A DNA stretch of 5,666 bases from Alphaproteobacteria bacterium. Its GTDB lineage: Bacteria > Pseudomonadota > Alphaproteobacteria > Paracaedibacterales > CAITNM01. This document shows, piece by piece, positions 1-5,666 of the stretch (position 1 is its first letter; every line of letters starts with the position of its first letter). Both the position numbers and the translations under genes were made by a program. A model generated the notes under the pieces. That model was not told where the DNA came from and did no database searches. It saw only the letters and a program-made list of their open reading frames with translations. Location of the stretch: assembly GCA_947499175.1 (NCBI GenBank), contig CANMNU010000082.1:1-5666 (forward strand), given 5' to 3'.

Positions 1-1
1 C

Positions 2-358
2 AGGGCTTTTAGTTTTTTTATAAGTTTTGAACATAAAAATATACCATTGTATTTTTTGCCAAAGTTGAGTGATTACTTGAATTTTACGCAAAAGCTAATG
101 TTTGTTTTTGGTCTGGGGTTTGAGCTACCGGTGGTATTATTTGCATTAACCCGCCTTAATATTGTAACTTTAAATGACTTAAAGGCTCGTTGGCGTTTGG
201 TGGTATTAATTATTTGCTTAGTGAGTGCAATTATTACCCCACCAGATGCTTTAAGCATGATTGCTTTAGCTTTACCGATGATTGCTCTTTATGGGGTGAC
301 CTTGCTTGTGATACAGTGGGCACAACCAATATCTTTAAACAAAGACTACTATGCATGA
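2..358 (+). CDS. tatC: Sec-independent protein translocase subunit TatC, C-terminal part (5' end outside window)
   Basis: TatC is the polytopic inner-membrane core of the twin-arginine translocase; it recognises twin-arginine signal peptides and recruits TatA to export folded proteins. About 118 codons are visible, roughly the last 45% of a usual TatC of about 250 residues. The frame is open from position 2, so the gene continues upstream and the TTG at 47 is an internal leucine codon, not a start. Recognisable parts are the segment reading FGLGFELPVVLF, whose glutamate (codon 122-124) matches the conserved membrane glutamate of TatC, a hydrophobic helix, the ITPPDALS loop with its conserved aspartate, and the last helix (ALALPMIALYG). 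Most TatC proteins have Glu where this last motif has Gly (codon 293-295). The stop lies inside the first codons of serS (ATGCATGA), suggesting coupled translation. Family assignment is firm. Confidence 0.93.
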   Translation, partial: RAFSFFISFEHKNIPLYFLPKLSDYLNFTQKLMFVFGLGFELPVVLFALTRLNIVTLNDLKARWRLVVLIICLVSAIITPPDALSMIALALPMIALYGVTLLVIQWAQPISLNKDYYA

Positions 359-1616
359 TATTCGCTTTATTCGGGAATTTCCTGATGTGTTTGATAAATT
401 ATTAAGCAACCGTAATTTAGAAGCAGCAGCCACGACTATTTTAGAGTTTGATAAGGTTCATAGGCAAACTTTAACTGATTTGCAATCCTTGCAAAGCCAG
501 CGCAATGCCCATGCAAGGGCTTTTGGTGAGGCTAAACGTAAGGGCGAACAGACCGATAAAATTGCCGAAGAAGGTGAAGTTTTAAAGCACGCAATAGTAA
601 GTTTTGAGGAAAGGGCTAAGCTTGAAGAGCAAAAGCTTCATGATATCTTAGCCGCCATACCAAATCTTGCAGCTGATGACGTACCAATTGGTAAAGATGA
701 AACTGCCAATCTTGAAGTTTTAAAGTGGGGTGTCCCCAAAGATTTTTCTTTTGTACCTAAAAATCACTATGAGTTAGGTGAAGCTCTTGGTTTAATGGAC
801 TTTTCAACTGCGACTAAGCTTTCAGGTGCACGTTTTGTTTTGCTAAAAGGGGAGCTTAGCCGGATTGAACGTAGTCTTGCTCACTTTATGTTAGATATTC
901 ACACTAAAGAGTTTGGTTATACAGAAATTACACCACCATTGCTGGTTAATGATGCCGCAATGTTTGGGACTGGGCAGCTACCTAAATTGCGTCATGACAT
1001 GTTTTTAACTAGCCACAATCATTGGTTGATACCAACTTCAGAGGTATGTCTTACTAACATGATTGCAGGTGATGTTTTAAGTGAAGCACAATTACCTATG
1101 CGTGTTACAGCTTACACTCCTTGTTTTAGGGCTGAAGCTGGTGCTGCTGGGCGTGATACTCGTGGTATGATTCGCAATCACCAATTTACGAAGGTTGAAC
1201 TAGTTAGTATTACTACTCCAGAACAGTCTAATGCTGAGCATGAACGTTTAACTTCGGCCGCGGAATTAATTTTGCAAAGACTTAACCTGCCTTATCGTAA
1301 AATGTTACTATCAACCGGGGATATGGGCTTTTGCTCTAAAAAGACTTATGACTTGGAGGTTTGGTTACCAGGACCACAAGATTACCGTGAAATTTCTAGC
1401 TGTTCAAACTGTGGTGATTTTCAGGCGCGACGAATGAATGCTCGCTATCGTAATAATGATGGTAAGCCACATTTTGTGCATACTTTGAATGGTTCAGGGC
1501 TTGCAGTTGGGCGTACCCTAATTGCTATTTTGGAAAACTATCAGGAAGAAGATGGCTCAATAACCATTCCTGAGATACTACGCCCATATACTGGGTTTGA
1601 CAGAATCGAGGTTTAA
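351..1616 (+). CDS. serS: Seryl-tRNA synthetase
   Basis: Class II aminoacyl-tRNA synthetase that charges tRNA-Ser (and tRNA-Sec where present) with serine in the cytoplasm. The 421-residue length is normal for the bacterial enzyme. Residues 1-105 form the N-terminal tRNA-binding domain, with a charged, heptad-like stretch (about 30-100) fitting the long antiparallel coiled-coil arm. The catalytic domain follows: a motif 1 region around TEITPPLLVN (191-200), the serine-binding TSE loop (229-231), motif 2 from FRAEAG (Arg260, Glu262) through GRDTRGMIRNHQF, and motif 3 NGSGLAVGRTL (380-390, Arg388). All key residues appear intact. The ATG start gives the expected MHDIRFIRE opening; there is only a weak purine stretch (AAAGA) before it, and the 8-nt overlap with tatC suggests translation by terminating ribosomes. 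No T-box or other leader is visible because the gene begins inside tatC. Confidence 0.98.
   Translation: MHDIRFIREFPDVFDKLLSNRNLEAAATTILEFDKVHRQTLTDLQSLQSQRNAHARAFGEAKRKGEQTDKIAEEGEVLKHAIVSFEERAKLEEQKLHDILAAIPNLAADDVPIGKDETANLEVLKWGVPKDFSFVPKNHYELGEALGLMDFSTATKLSGARFVLLKGELSRIERSLAHFMLDIHTKEFGYTEITPPLLVNDAAMFGTGQLPKLRHDMFLTSHNHWLIPTSEVCLTNMIAGDVLSEAQLPMRVTAYTPCFRAEAGAAGRDTRGMIRNHQFTKVELVSITTPEQSNAEHERLTSAAELILQRLNLPYRKMLLSTGDMGFCSKKTYDLEVWLPGPQDYREISSCSNCGDFQARRMNARYRNNDGKPHFVHTLNGSGLAVGRTLIAILENYQEEDGSITIPEILRPYTGFDRIEV
1608..1611 (+). promoter_or_regulatory. Ribosome binding site of surE
   Basis: GAGG inside the last codons of serS, 6 nt before the TTG at 1618. This spacing is near ideal. 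It supports TTG 1618 as the surE start over the in-frame TTG at 1597, which would add seven residues not usual in SurE and has no comparable site. Confidence 0.7.
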
Positions 1617-1617
1617 T

Positions 1618-2385
1618 TTGCGTATTCTTATTACAAATGACGATGGCATTAATGCACCAGGATTGAAAATTTTGGAGCATATTGCCAGAACTTTAACGGA
1701 TGATGTCTGGATTGTAGCGCCAGAACACGATCAAAGCGCTGTTAGTCATTCATTAACCTTGCGTACACCTTTTCGTATTTCTGAAATTTCTCCAAAAAAA
1801 TATGCAGTTTTGGGTACCCCAACAGATTGTATTTTAACTGCTGTACGATTATTAATGGCTGAAAATATGCCTGATCTTGTTCTTTCAGGAGTTAATAATG
1901 GTGCTAATTTAGCTGAGGATGTTACTTATTCTGGTACCGTTGCTGCTGCTTTGGAGGCAACAATTTTAGGTATCCCATCTATTGCTTTTAGCTTAACTAT
2001 TGAAAATCTACAGCCTGTGAAATGGGCTACTGCTGAACATTGGGGGCCTATTGTTTTAAATAAAATATTAAAAAATCCTATTCCAAGCGATGTTTTAATT
2101 AATGTTAACTTTCCTAATGTAATCCACAAATCTGTGGAGGGTATCAAAATAACATGTCAAGGTCAGCGTAAAGTTTGTGACCGTATTCACGAACGTGAAG
2201 ATCCACGTGGTATACCCTACTACTGGATTGGACCTGGTAGCCAACGTTATGATGACACATGGAAGCTAGCAGAATTTGGTACCGATATTGAAGCAGTAGG
2301 TACCAAATACATTTCCATAACACCTCTGTCGGTTGATATGACCCACAAAAAAACACTTGAATTATTAAAGGAACAGTTTTCATGA
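1618..2385 (+). CDS. surE: 5'/3'-nucleotidase SurE
   Basis: SurE is a metal-dependent phosphatase that removes phosphate from nucleoside 5'- and 3'-monophosphates in the cytoplasm; some members also act on short polyphosphate. With the start at TTG 1618 the protein has 255 residues, standard for the family, and opens with the diagnostic MRILITNDDGINAPGL. Asp8 and Asp9 are metal ligands, Ser40 lies in the DQSAVSHSLT loop (family metal/phosphate loop), and SGVNNGANLAEDVTYSGT (90-107) carries the conserved metal-binding Asn (Asn93) and the glycine-rich substrate region. All expected motifs are present. The gene starts 1 nt after the serS stop and ends in a 4-nt ATGA overlap with the nlpD-like gene. 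In many proteobacteria surE is followed by pcm (isoaspartyl methyltransferase) and then nlpD; here pcm is absent. An upstream in-frame TTG at 1597 would give 262 residues but is less likely. Confidence 0.96.
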   Translation: MRILITNDDGINAPGLKILEHIARTLTDDVWIVAPEHDQSAVSHSLTLRTPFRISEISPKKYAVLGTPTDCILTAVRLLMAENMPDLVLSGVNNGANLAEDVTYSGTVAAALEATILGIPSIAFSLTIENLQPVKWATAEHWGPIVLNKILKNPIPSDVLINVNFPNVIHKSVEGIKITCQGQRKVCDRIHEREDPRGIPYYWIGPGSQRYDDTWKLAEFGTDIEAVGTKYISITPLSVDMTHKKTLELLKEQFS

Positions 2386-3200
2386 AAAGTATTATAGCAA
2401 GCTTTGTATTGCTGTTATTGGTTGGTTGTGCAACAAACCGAACTCCTGCTGAAGTAGTGAATATGCCTAAGTCAACCAAAGTTACTCCTTCAAAAAATTC
2501 CTATTATTTGGTAAAAAAGGGGGATACTTTGGCATCGGTTGCTAAGCGTTTTGAGCTTTCTCAAATCGATATTTTAAAGCTCAACAAACTAAAAGAGGAT
2601 GCTCAATTGGTGCCAGGTCAGCGTTTGTTGGTTAAGGCAAGAGGTGGGCAAGGTGAACAAAAACTTGCAGATGATATTACAGTTAAATCGCTAGATGACA
2701 TTAGTGCTAACCAAATGCCTGTTGAAGGTTCGCTCCCATCAGGTGAAACAATCACAGAAGCCCAAGGGGCAGAATCAATTGCTTCAAAAGAACCTGTATT
2801 TGCATCTTTAAGTTCTGGCTACCGGTCTCCTGTTGCTGGTGAAATTATAAAAAATTATGGTAAGTTGCCTGATGGTAGCATTAATAAAGGCATTAATATT
2901 GCTGCTCCAAAAGGGGTAGCAGTAAAGGCTATTGCTGATGGAGTAGTTAAGTATGCAGGTTCACAAGCGGAAGGTTATGGCAAGTTGATTATGATTCAGC
3001 ATGGTGATGGCAAAATTTCAACTTATGCTCACCTTAATACGATTGATGTAAAGGCTAAGGAGGTTGTTGCTGCTGGGGCTAAAATTGGAACAGTTGGTTC
3101 AACCGGTAGTGTTTCTCAGCCACAATTACATTTACAAATTCGAGGGGCTGATAAAGCACCAATTGACCCACGTACACTTATTGCAGGGATTGGTGGTTGA
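2382..3200 (+). CDS. nlpD: NlpD-like lipoprotein: LysM domain plus degenerate LytM (M23) domain
   Basis: Probable envelope lipoprotein that binds peptidoglycan and controls cell-wall hydrolysis during division. The 272-residue product begins with a lipoprotein signal (MKSIIASFVLLLL) and lipobox LVGC, giving lipidated Cys16. A LysM domain spans about 41-85 (YYLVKKGDTLASVAKRF ... VPGQRLLVK). A polar linker of about 60 residues follows, then an M23/LytM fold at about 147-265. In active M23 enzymes the motifs are HxxxD, a catalytic His and HxH. Here they read NKGIN (Asn168, Asn172), YAHLN (His217) and QLH (Gln248, His250), so two zinc ligands and one catalytic His are gone. E. coli NlpD, an activator of the amidase AmiC, is degenerate in a similar way, so an amidase-activator role is the best inference. 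The start overlaps the surE stop and has AAGGA 9 nt upstream. The symbol rests on domain order and the surE neighbour; other M23 lipoproteins have a similar layout. Confidence 0.88.
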   Translation: MKSIIASFVLLLLVGCATNRTPAEVVNMPKSTKVTPSKNSYYLVKKGDTLASVAKRFELSQIDILKLNKLKEDAQLVPGQRLLVKARGGQGEQKLADDITVKSLDDISANQMPVEGSLPSGETITEAQGAESIASKEPVFASLSSGYRSPVAGEIIKNYGKLPDGSINKGINIAAPKGVAVKAIADGVVKYAGSQAEGYGKLIMIQHGDGKISTYAHLNTIDVKAKEVVAAGAKIGTVGSTGSVSQPQLHLQIRGADKAPIDPRTLIAGIGG

Positions 3201-3202
3201 TT

Positions 3203-3664
3203 ATGGTTGAAAAAGAATTAGCTAAATTAGGTTTAGTACTTCCGCCCTTACAAGACTCTGTTGCCAGCTATGCTGTTTATAAGATTGTTGGTAATTTGGT
3301 TTTTGTTTCAGGTCAATTGCCAATGTTAGATGGCCAATTGCAGTACAAAGGTAGGGTGGGTAAGGAATTTACTGTTCAACAAGGTGCCGATGCCGCCAGA
3401 CTTTGCGCGCAAAACATTTTAAGTGCTTTAAACAGTGCTGTAAATGGTGGGTGGTCTAGGGTTACATCAGTTGTGCGTGTTGGCGGTTTTGTTAATTGTG
3501 AAGCTTCATTTATTGATCATTCAAAAGTAATTAATGGTGCTTCAGGCTTATTTTTAGCTGTTTTTGGAGAAAAAGCAGGTTGTCATAGTAGAGTGGCTGT
3601 TGGAGTGAATAGTTTACCATTAGGTGCTGCTGTGGAAGTTGATGCCATTTTTGAATTGGCATAA
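3203..3664 (+). CDS. RidA family protein (YjgF/YER057c/UK114), reactive imine/enamine deaminase-like
   Basis: RidA-family proteins are small cytoplasmic trimers; the founding members hydrolyse reactive 2-aminoacrylate-type enamine/imine intermediates from PLP enzymes, protecting other PLP enzymes. With ATG 3203 the protein has 153 residues and belongs to the longer subfamily that opens like EKELAKLGLVLPP and has the GNLVFVSGQLP strand. Near the C-terminus, SRVAVGVNSLPLG...VEVDAIFE contains Arg130 and Glu145, spaced like Arg105 and Glu120 of E. coli RidA, which bind substrate and position water. The position of E. coli Cys107 is Ala. This fits a working deaminase, but subfamily members vary in activity, so no specific symbol is given. 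The start is uncertain: ATG 3203 has GGTGG 6 nt upstream, while TTG 3197 overlaps the preceding stop (TTGA), has AGGGA 7 nt upstream and would add two residues. The gene lies 2 nt after the nlpD-like stop. Confidence 0.92.
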   Translation: MVEKELAKLGLVLPPLQDSVASYAVYKIVGNLVFVSGQLPMLDGQLQYKGRVGKEFTVQQGADAARLCAQNILSALNSAVNGGWSRVTSVVRVGGFVNCEASFIDHSKVINGASGLFLAVFGEKAGCHSRVAVGVNSLPLGAAVEVDAIFELA

Positions 3665-3669
3665 AAGGA
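3664..3669 (+). promoter_or_regulatory. Ribosome binding site of murJ
   Basis: AAAGGA beginning at the last base of the ridA-family stop codon and ending 6 nt before the murJ GTG at 3676. It supports the GTG as start; translation then begins RLEKSLITVGG, which aligns with the usual MurJ N-terminus. Confidence 0.75.
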
Positions 3670-3675
3670 CCATAG

Positions 3676-5196
3676 GTGCGCTTAGAAAAATCACTAATAA
3701 CTGTTGGCGGTTTAACTTCCGTTAGTCGTTTATTTGGCCTATTACGTGAAATGCTGATGAGCCATTTTTTAGGTGCAAGCGTTATTGCTGATGCTTTTAT
3801 TGTTGCCTTTAAATTTCCTAATTTTTTTAGACGATTTTTTGCCGAAGGTGCTTTTAATGCTGCTTTTGTGCCAGAATTTGCTGGGGTTTTGGCAAGCCAA
3901 GGTAAGCTGCAAGCAAAAGAGGTTGCTAACCAAGTTTTTACCTGGCTAACTTGCATTTTGTGCATTTTTGTAGGGTTGGTGGTGATTTTTACACCATCAA
4001 TTATTCACATTATCGCTCCTGGATTTTGCGATACTCCAGATCGTCTCGCCTATGCTATTGAATTTACCCGTATAACCTTTCCATATATTTTATTTATATC
4101 ATTGGCTGCTTTATTGTCAGGGGTTCTTAATTCCTTAAATCGCTTTGCAGCAGCAGCAGCAACACCTGTTCTTTTAAACATTTTCATGATACTTGCGTTG
4201 TTATTAGTTGTTGAAAAACCTGGATTTGCCCTTTGTGTTGGTGTAATTAGTGCGGGCGTAGTGCAATTTATGTGGTTGTATTATGCTGCAGCTAAGCAAG
4301 GTTTTAATTTACGTTTGCAAAAACCCGTACTGAGCCCTTCAGTTTCTAGAATTCTAACCTTAATGGTTCCTGGGGCAATTGGTGCCGGAGTTATGCAAAT
4401 TAACATTTTTGTTGATATGATATTGGCTTCAACTTTACCAACAGGTTCGCTATCTTTTTTGTATTATGCTGATCGCTTAAATCAACTACCTTTGTCGGTG
4501 TTTGGTGTTGCAATTGGTACGGTTTTATTGCCTAACCTTTCAAAAGCTTTACGATTGGGCAACAATAAAGATGCCGTTAACCTTCAGGAAAAAGCAATAT
4601 CACTAGGCTTGCGTTTAAGTATTCCATCAGCTTTGGGGTTGGTTTTGTTGGCTTACCCTATCATCAATTTAATTTATGGACATGGCAGTTTTTCAAGCGA
4701 AAGTGTAATGGCTACGGCACCTGCGCTTGCGGCATTTGCAATAGGATTGCCAGCTTATATTTTAAGCAAAGTCTTTACCACAGGCTTCTTTGCCATGCAA
4801 AATACGAAAACTCCACTAAAAATTGGATTGATAACTGTTGCAGTAAATCTTTTTCTAAATTTATTGTTGATTGGCCAATTTTTGCATGTTGGTATGGCCT
4901 TAGCTACAGGTTTTGCTGCATGGGTTCAAGCATTTTTGCTTGCTTTCAAGCTTAGGGAAAAATCTCTAATAACGTTTAGTCTTGACTTTTTTAAAGATTT
5001 GTCAAGCGTACTTTTAGCCAGTTTTTGTATGGCAGTTGTGATTTATCAATTACAAATTTGGGTGCCATATCCAGTTTCAATTATAAAGGCTGTGATTTAT
5101 GTTTTTGGTTTAGTTGGTATTGGTATTACTACCTATGTGGCAGTTTACAAAGCTTGCCTTATCACTTCTCATTACAAAAAAACACGCGTCAGATAG
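3676..5196 (+). CDS. murJ: Lipid II flippase MurJ (MviN)
   Basis: MurJ is an inner-membrane MOP-superfamily transporter that flips the peptidoglycan precursor lipid II from the cytoplasmic to the periplasmic face; it is usually essential. The 506 residues are close to the usual length and very hydrophobic, fitting the family's 14 membrane helices. The N-terminus carries the family signature: SRLFGLLRE, ADAFIVAFKFPNFFRRFFAEGAFNAAFVP. Residues equivalent to those needed in E. coli MurJ are present: Arg18, Arg24, Asp39, Arg52, Arg53, Glu57, and Arg267 in YYADRLNQLPLSVFGVAIGT (matching E. coli Arg270). The GTG start is supported by AAAGGA 6 nt upstream. The C-terminal tail after the last helix is short and basic (YKKTRVR). 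Co-location with the NlpD-like gene puts a wall-synthesis step next to a wall-hydrolysis regulator. The frame stays open for 36 codons after the TAG stop; I treat this as chance. Confidence 0.97.
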   Translation: MRLEKSLITVGGLTSVSRLFGLLREMLMSHFLGASVIADAFIVAFKFPNFFRRFFAEGAFNAAFVPEFAGVLASQGKLQAKEVANQVFTWLTCILCIFVGLVVIFTPSIIHIIAPGFCDTPDRLAYAIEFTRITFPYILFISLAALLSGVLNSLNRFAAAAATPVLLNIFMILALLLVVEKPGFALCVGVISAGVVQFMWLYYAAAKQGFNLRLQKPVLSPSVSRILTLMVPGAIGAGVMQINIFVDMILASTLPTGSLSFLYYADRLNQLPLSVFGVAIGTVLLPNLSKALRLGNNKDAVNLQEKAISLGLRLSIPSALGLVLLAYPIINLIYGHGSFSSESVMATAPALAAFAIGLPAYILSKVFTTGFFAMQNTKTPLKIGLITVAVNLFLNLLLIGQFLHVGMALATGFAAWVQAFLLAFKLREKSLITFSLDFFKDLSSVLLASFCMAVVIYQLQIWVPYPVSIIKAVIYVFGLVGIGITTYVAVYKACLITSHYKKTRVR

Positions 5197-5303
5197 GCCA
5201 ATTATATTGCTACTTCTGTTGCTCCACACTTTTCGGGCGGTGGCATAAAAAATTTTATGGTATCAATATCGCCAATTCTAGTATTGTATCCTAGGATTTT
5301 TGA

Positions 5304-5333
5304 TTGAAATTTAGCATTATTATCCGTTAAACT
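5304..5333 (+). promoter_or_regulatory. Candidate sigma70-type promoter for the terminal gene
   Basis: TTGAAA (5304-5309, 5 of 6 matches to TTGACA), an 18-nt spacer and TAAACT (5328-5333, 4 of 6 matches to TATAAT) lie 37 nt before the ATG at 5370. Such matches are common by chance in AT-rich DNA. Position after the end of the murJ operon and before a gene with its own good ribosome binding site favours a promoter here. The -10 candidate forms the left arm of the hairpin at 5325-5345. Confidence 0.3.
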
Positions 5334-5345
5334 GCTAGTTTAATG
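5325..5345 (+). repeat. Inverted repeat / hairpin overlapping the -10 candidate
   Basis: TTAAACT (5327-5333) and AGTTTAA (5337-5343) are perfect inverted arms around a GCT centre; with a G-U and a C-G pair the RNA stem extends to 9 bp (5325-5345). It is not followed by a T tract, so it is a poor terminator. Its place between the promoter candidate and the ribosome binding site would suit an operator or a 5'-UTR structure, but it could also be chance. Confidence 0.4.
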
Positions 5346-5369
5346 ATTTAAAATGTGGAGAAATACAAA

Positions 5370-5666
5370 ATGAAGAAAATATTACTTTTAGCAATGTGCT
5401 TATTTGGTGTGTTGATGGCCGGGGATGAAAAATATACAGGGGATAGAGGTGATGGTTGTTTTAATTTCAAGAGACGGGCCAATATTGAAAAAAGTCCTGA
5501 CAATCCGTTTGATGTTATACGAAAAAAAATAGAAAAAAATGAACAAGCTTTTGATGCAATAGATTCTTGGATAAATGTATTAAAAGTTCCAGAACTTCAG
5601 GGAGCTGGTAGAGCGAACGCTTTATTTAAATTAGGATTAGAATACGCCATACAAAATAAACTTACT
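5370..5666 (+). CDS. Hypothetical protein with N-terminal signal peptide, partial (3' end outside window)
   Basis: The frame is open from ATG 5370 to the window end, 99 codons. GGAG at 5357-5360, 9 nt upstream, is a good ribosome binding site. The N-terminus MKKILLLAMCLFGVLMAG is a typical Sec signal peptide: two lysines, a hydrophobic core (about 4-17), then a charged mature part starting near DEKYTGDRGDG. Cys10 lies in the core without a proper lipobox, so it is probably not a lipoprotein. The mature part is polar, with Cys30, a Lys/Glu-rich helical stretch (about 47-72) and a segment around 80-94 (GRANALFKLGLEYA) that faintly recalls a TPR or Sel1-type helix. I do not recognise the family. 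It is likely exported to the periplasm, outer membrane or beyond, and appears to be transcribed separately from the murJ operon. Two A tracts (5522-5529 and 5533-5539) interrupt the coding sequence without breaking the frame. Confidence 0.75.
   Translation, partial: MKKILLLAMCLFGVLMAGDEKYTGDRGDGCFNFKRRANIEKSPDNPFDVIRKKIEKNEQAFDAIDSWINVLKVPELQGAGRANALFKLGLEYAIQNKLT

Larger units (their letters stand above)
5197..5369 (+). other. 173-nt intergenic region between murJ and the terminal gene
   Basis: This is the only real gap in the window. It contains a 7-bp AT-rich inverted repeat with a 2-nt centre (5244-5259), a perfect 10-bp palindrome ATCCTAGGAT (5288-5297), a 9-bp hairpin (5325-5345) and a weak promoter candidate. 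GCCAATT occurs twice (5197-5203 and 5271-5277). There is no GC-rich hairpin followed by a T tract, so no convincing intrinsic terminator for the murJ operon. The murJ frame is open to a TGA at 5305-5307, and on the - strand a frame between stops at about 5343 and 5204 is also open; neither has a good start or a recognised product. Confidence 0.6.

Noticed and set aside
2144..2479. 111-codon - strand frame opposite surE and the nlpD-like gene
   Set aside because: Antisense shadow of two firmly identified genes, with no recognisable domain.
3531..3965. 144-codon open frame on the - strand across the ridA-murJ junction
   Set aside because: It lies opposite two well-supported genes, its product resembles no family I know, and its composition fits the antisense of MurJ coding sequence.
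4147..4161. (GCA)5 triplet repeat in murJ
   Set aside because: It encodes an alanine run just after NRF, a place where MurJ proteins are naturally alanine-rich; length change would keep the frame, so nothing special is implied.
5244..5259. Inverted repeat CATAAAA/TTTTATG as terminator of the murJ operon
   Set aside because: The stem is almost all A-T with a 2-nt centre and no T tract follows, so it is a poor intrinsic terminator.
5025..5294. 89-codon + strand frame overlapping the end of murJ
   Set aside because: Its first two thirds are an out-of-frame reading of murJ, rich in Tyr, Cys and Trp, with no good start context.
1..5666. CRISPR arrays, tRNA genes, insertion sequences or defence genes
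   Set aside because: I saw no regularly spaced repeats, no cloverleaf-like segment and no recognisable transposase, nuclease or toxin-antitoxin motif; nearly all of the window is taken by identified genes.

Overview
The window is AT-rich bacterial DNA. All recognised genes lie on the + strand, tightly packed or overlapping. The order is 3' end of tatC, serS, surE, an nlpD-like lipoprotein gene, a ridA-family gene and murJ. A tatC-serS-surE-(pcm)-nlpD order is, from general knowledge, typical of Alphaproteobacteria. Together with the AT-rich coding and frequent TTG/GTG starts it suggests an AT-rich alphaproteobacterium, perhaps of a host-associated lineage such as Holosporales or Rickettsiales. 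No rRNA or other taxonomic marker is present, so this is an inference.

Layout: positions 2-358 hold the C-terminal part of TatC (twin-arginine translocase). serS (351-1616, seryl-tRNA synthetase) overlaps the end of tatC by 8 nt. surE (1618-2385, 5'-nucleotidase) starts 1 nt after serS, at a TTG. The NlpD-like LysM/LytM lipoprotein (2382-3200) overlaps surE by 4 nt (ATGA). ridA (3203-3664) starts 2 nt after the lipoprotein stop. murJ (3676-5196, lipid II flippase) follows after 11 nt from a GTG start. No internal promoter or terminator is visible in this stretch, so the six genes are probably co-transcribed and partly translationally coupled.

After murJ is a 173-nt gap (5197-5369) with several small inverted repeats, a weak promoter candidate and no clear intrinsic terminator. 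It is followed by the start of an unrecognised, probably secreted protein (5370 onward) that runs off the window.

Functionally the run mixes cell-envelope genes (tatC, the nlpD-like gene, murJ) with housekeeping genes (serS, surE, ridA). The most notable point is that the LytM domain of the NlpD-like protein has lost most of its zinc and catalytic residues, so it probably acts as an amidase activator rather than a peptidase. I see no clear undescribed defence or mobile system. The least explained parts are the murJ-downstream gap and the terminal orphan gene.
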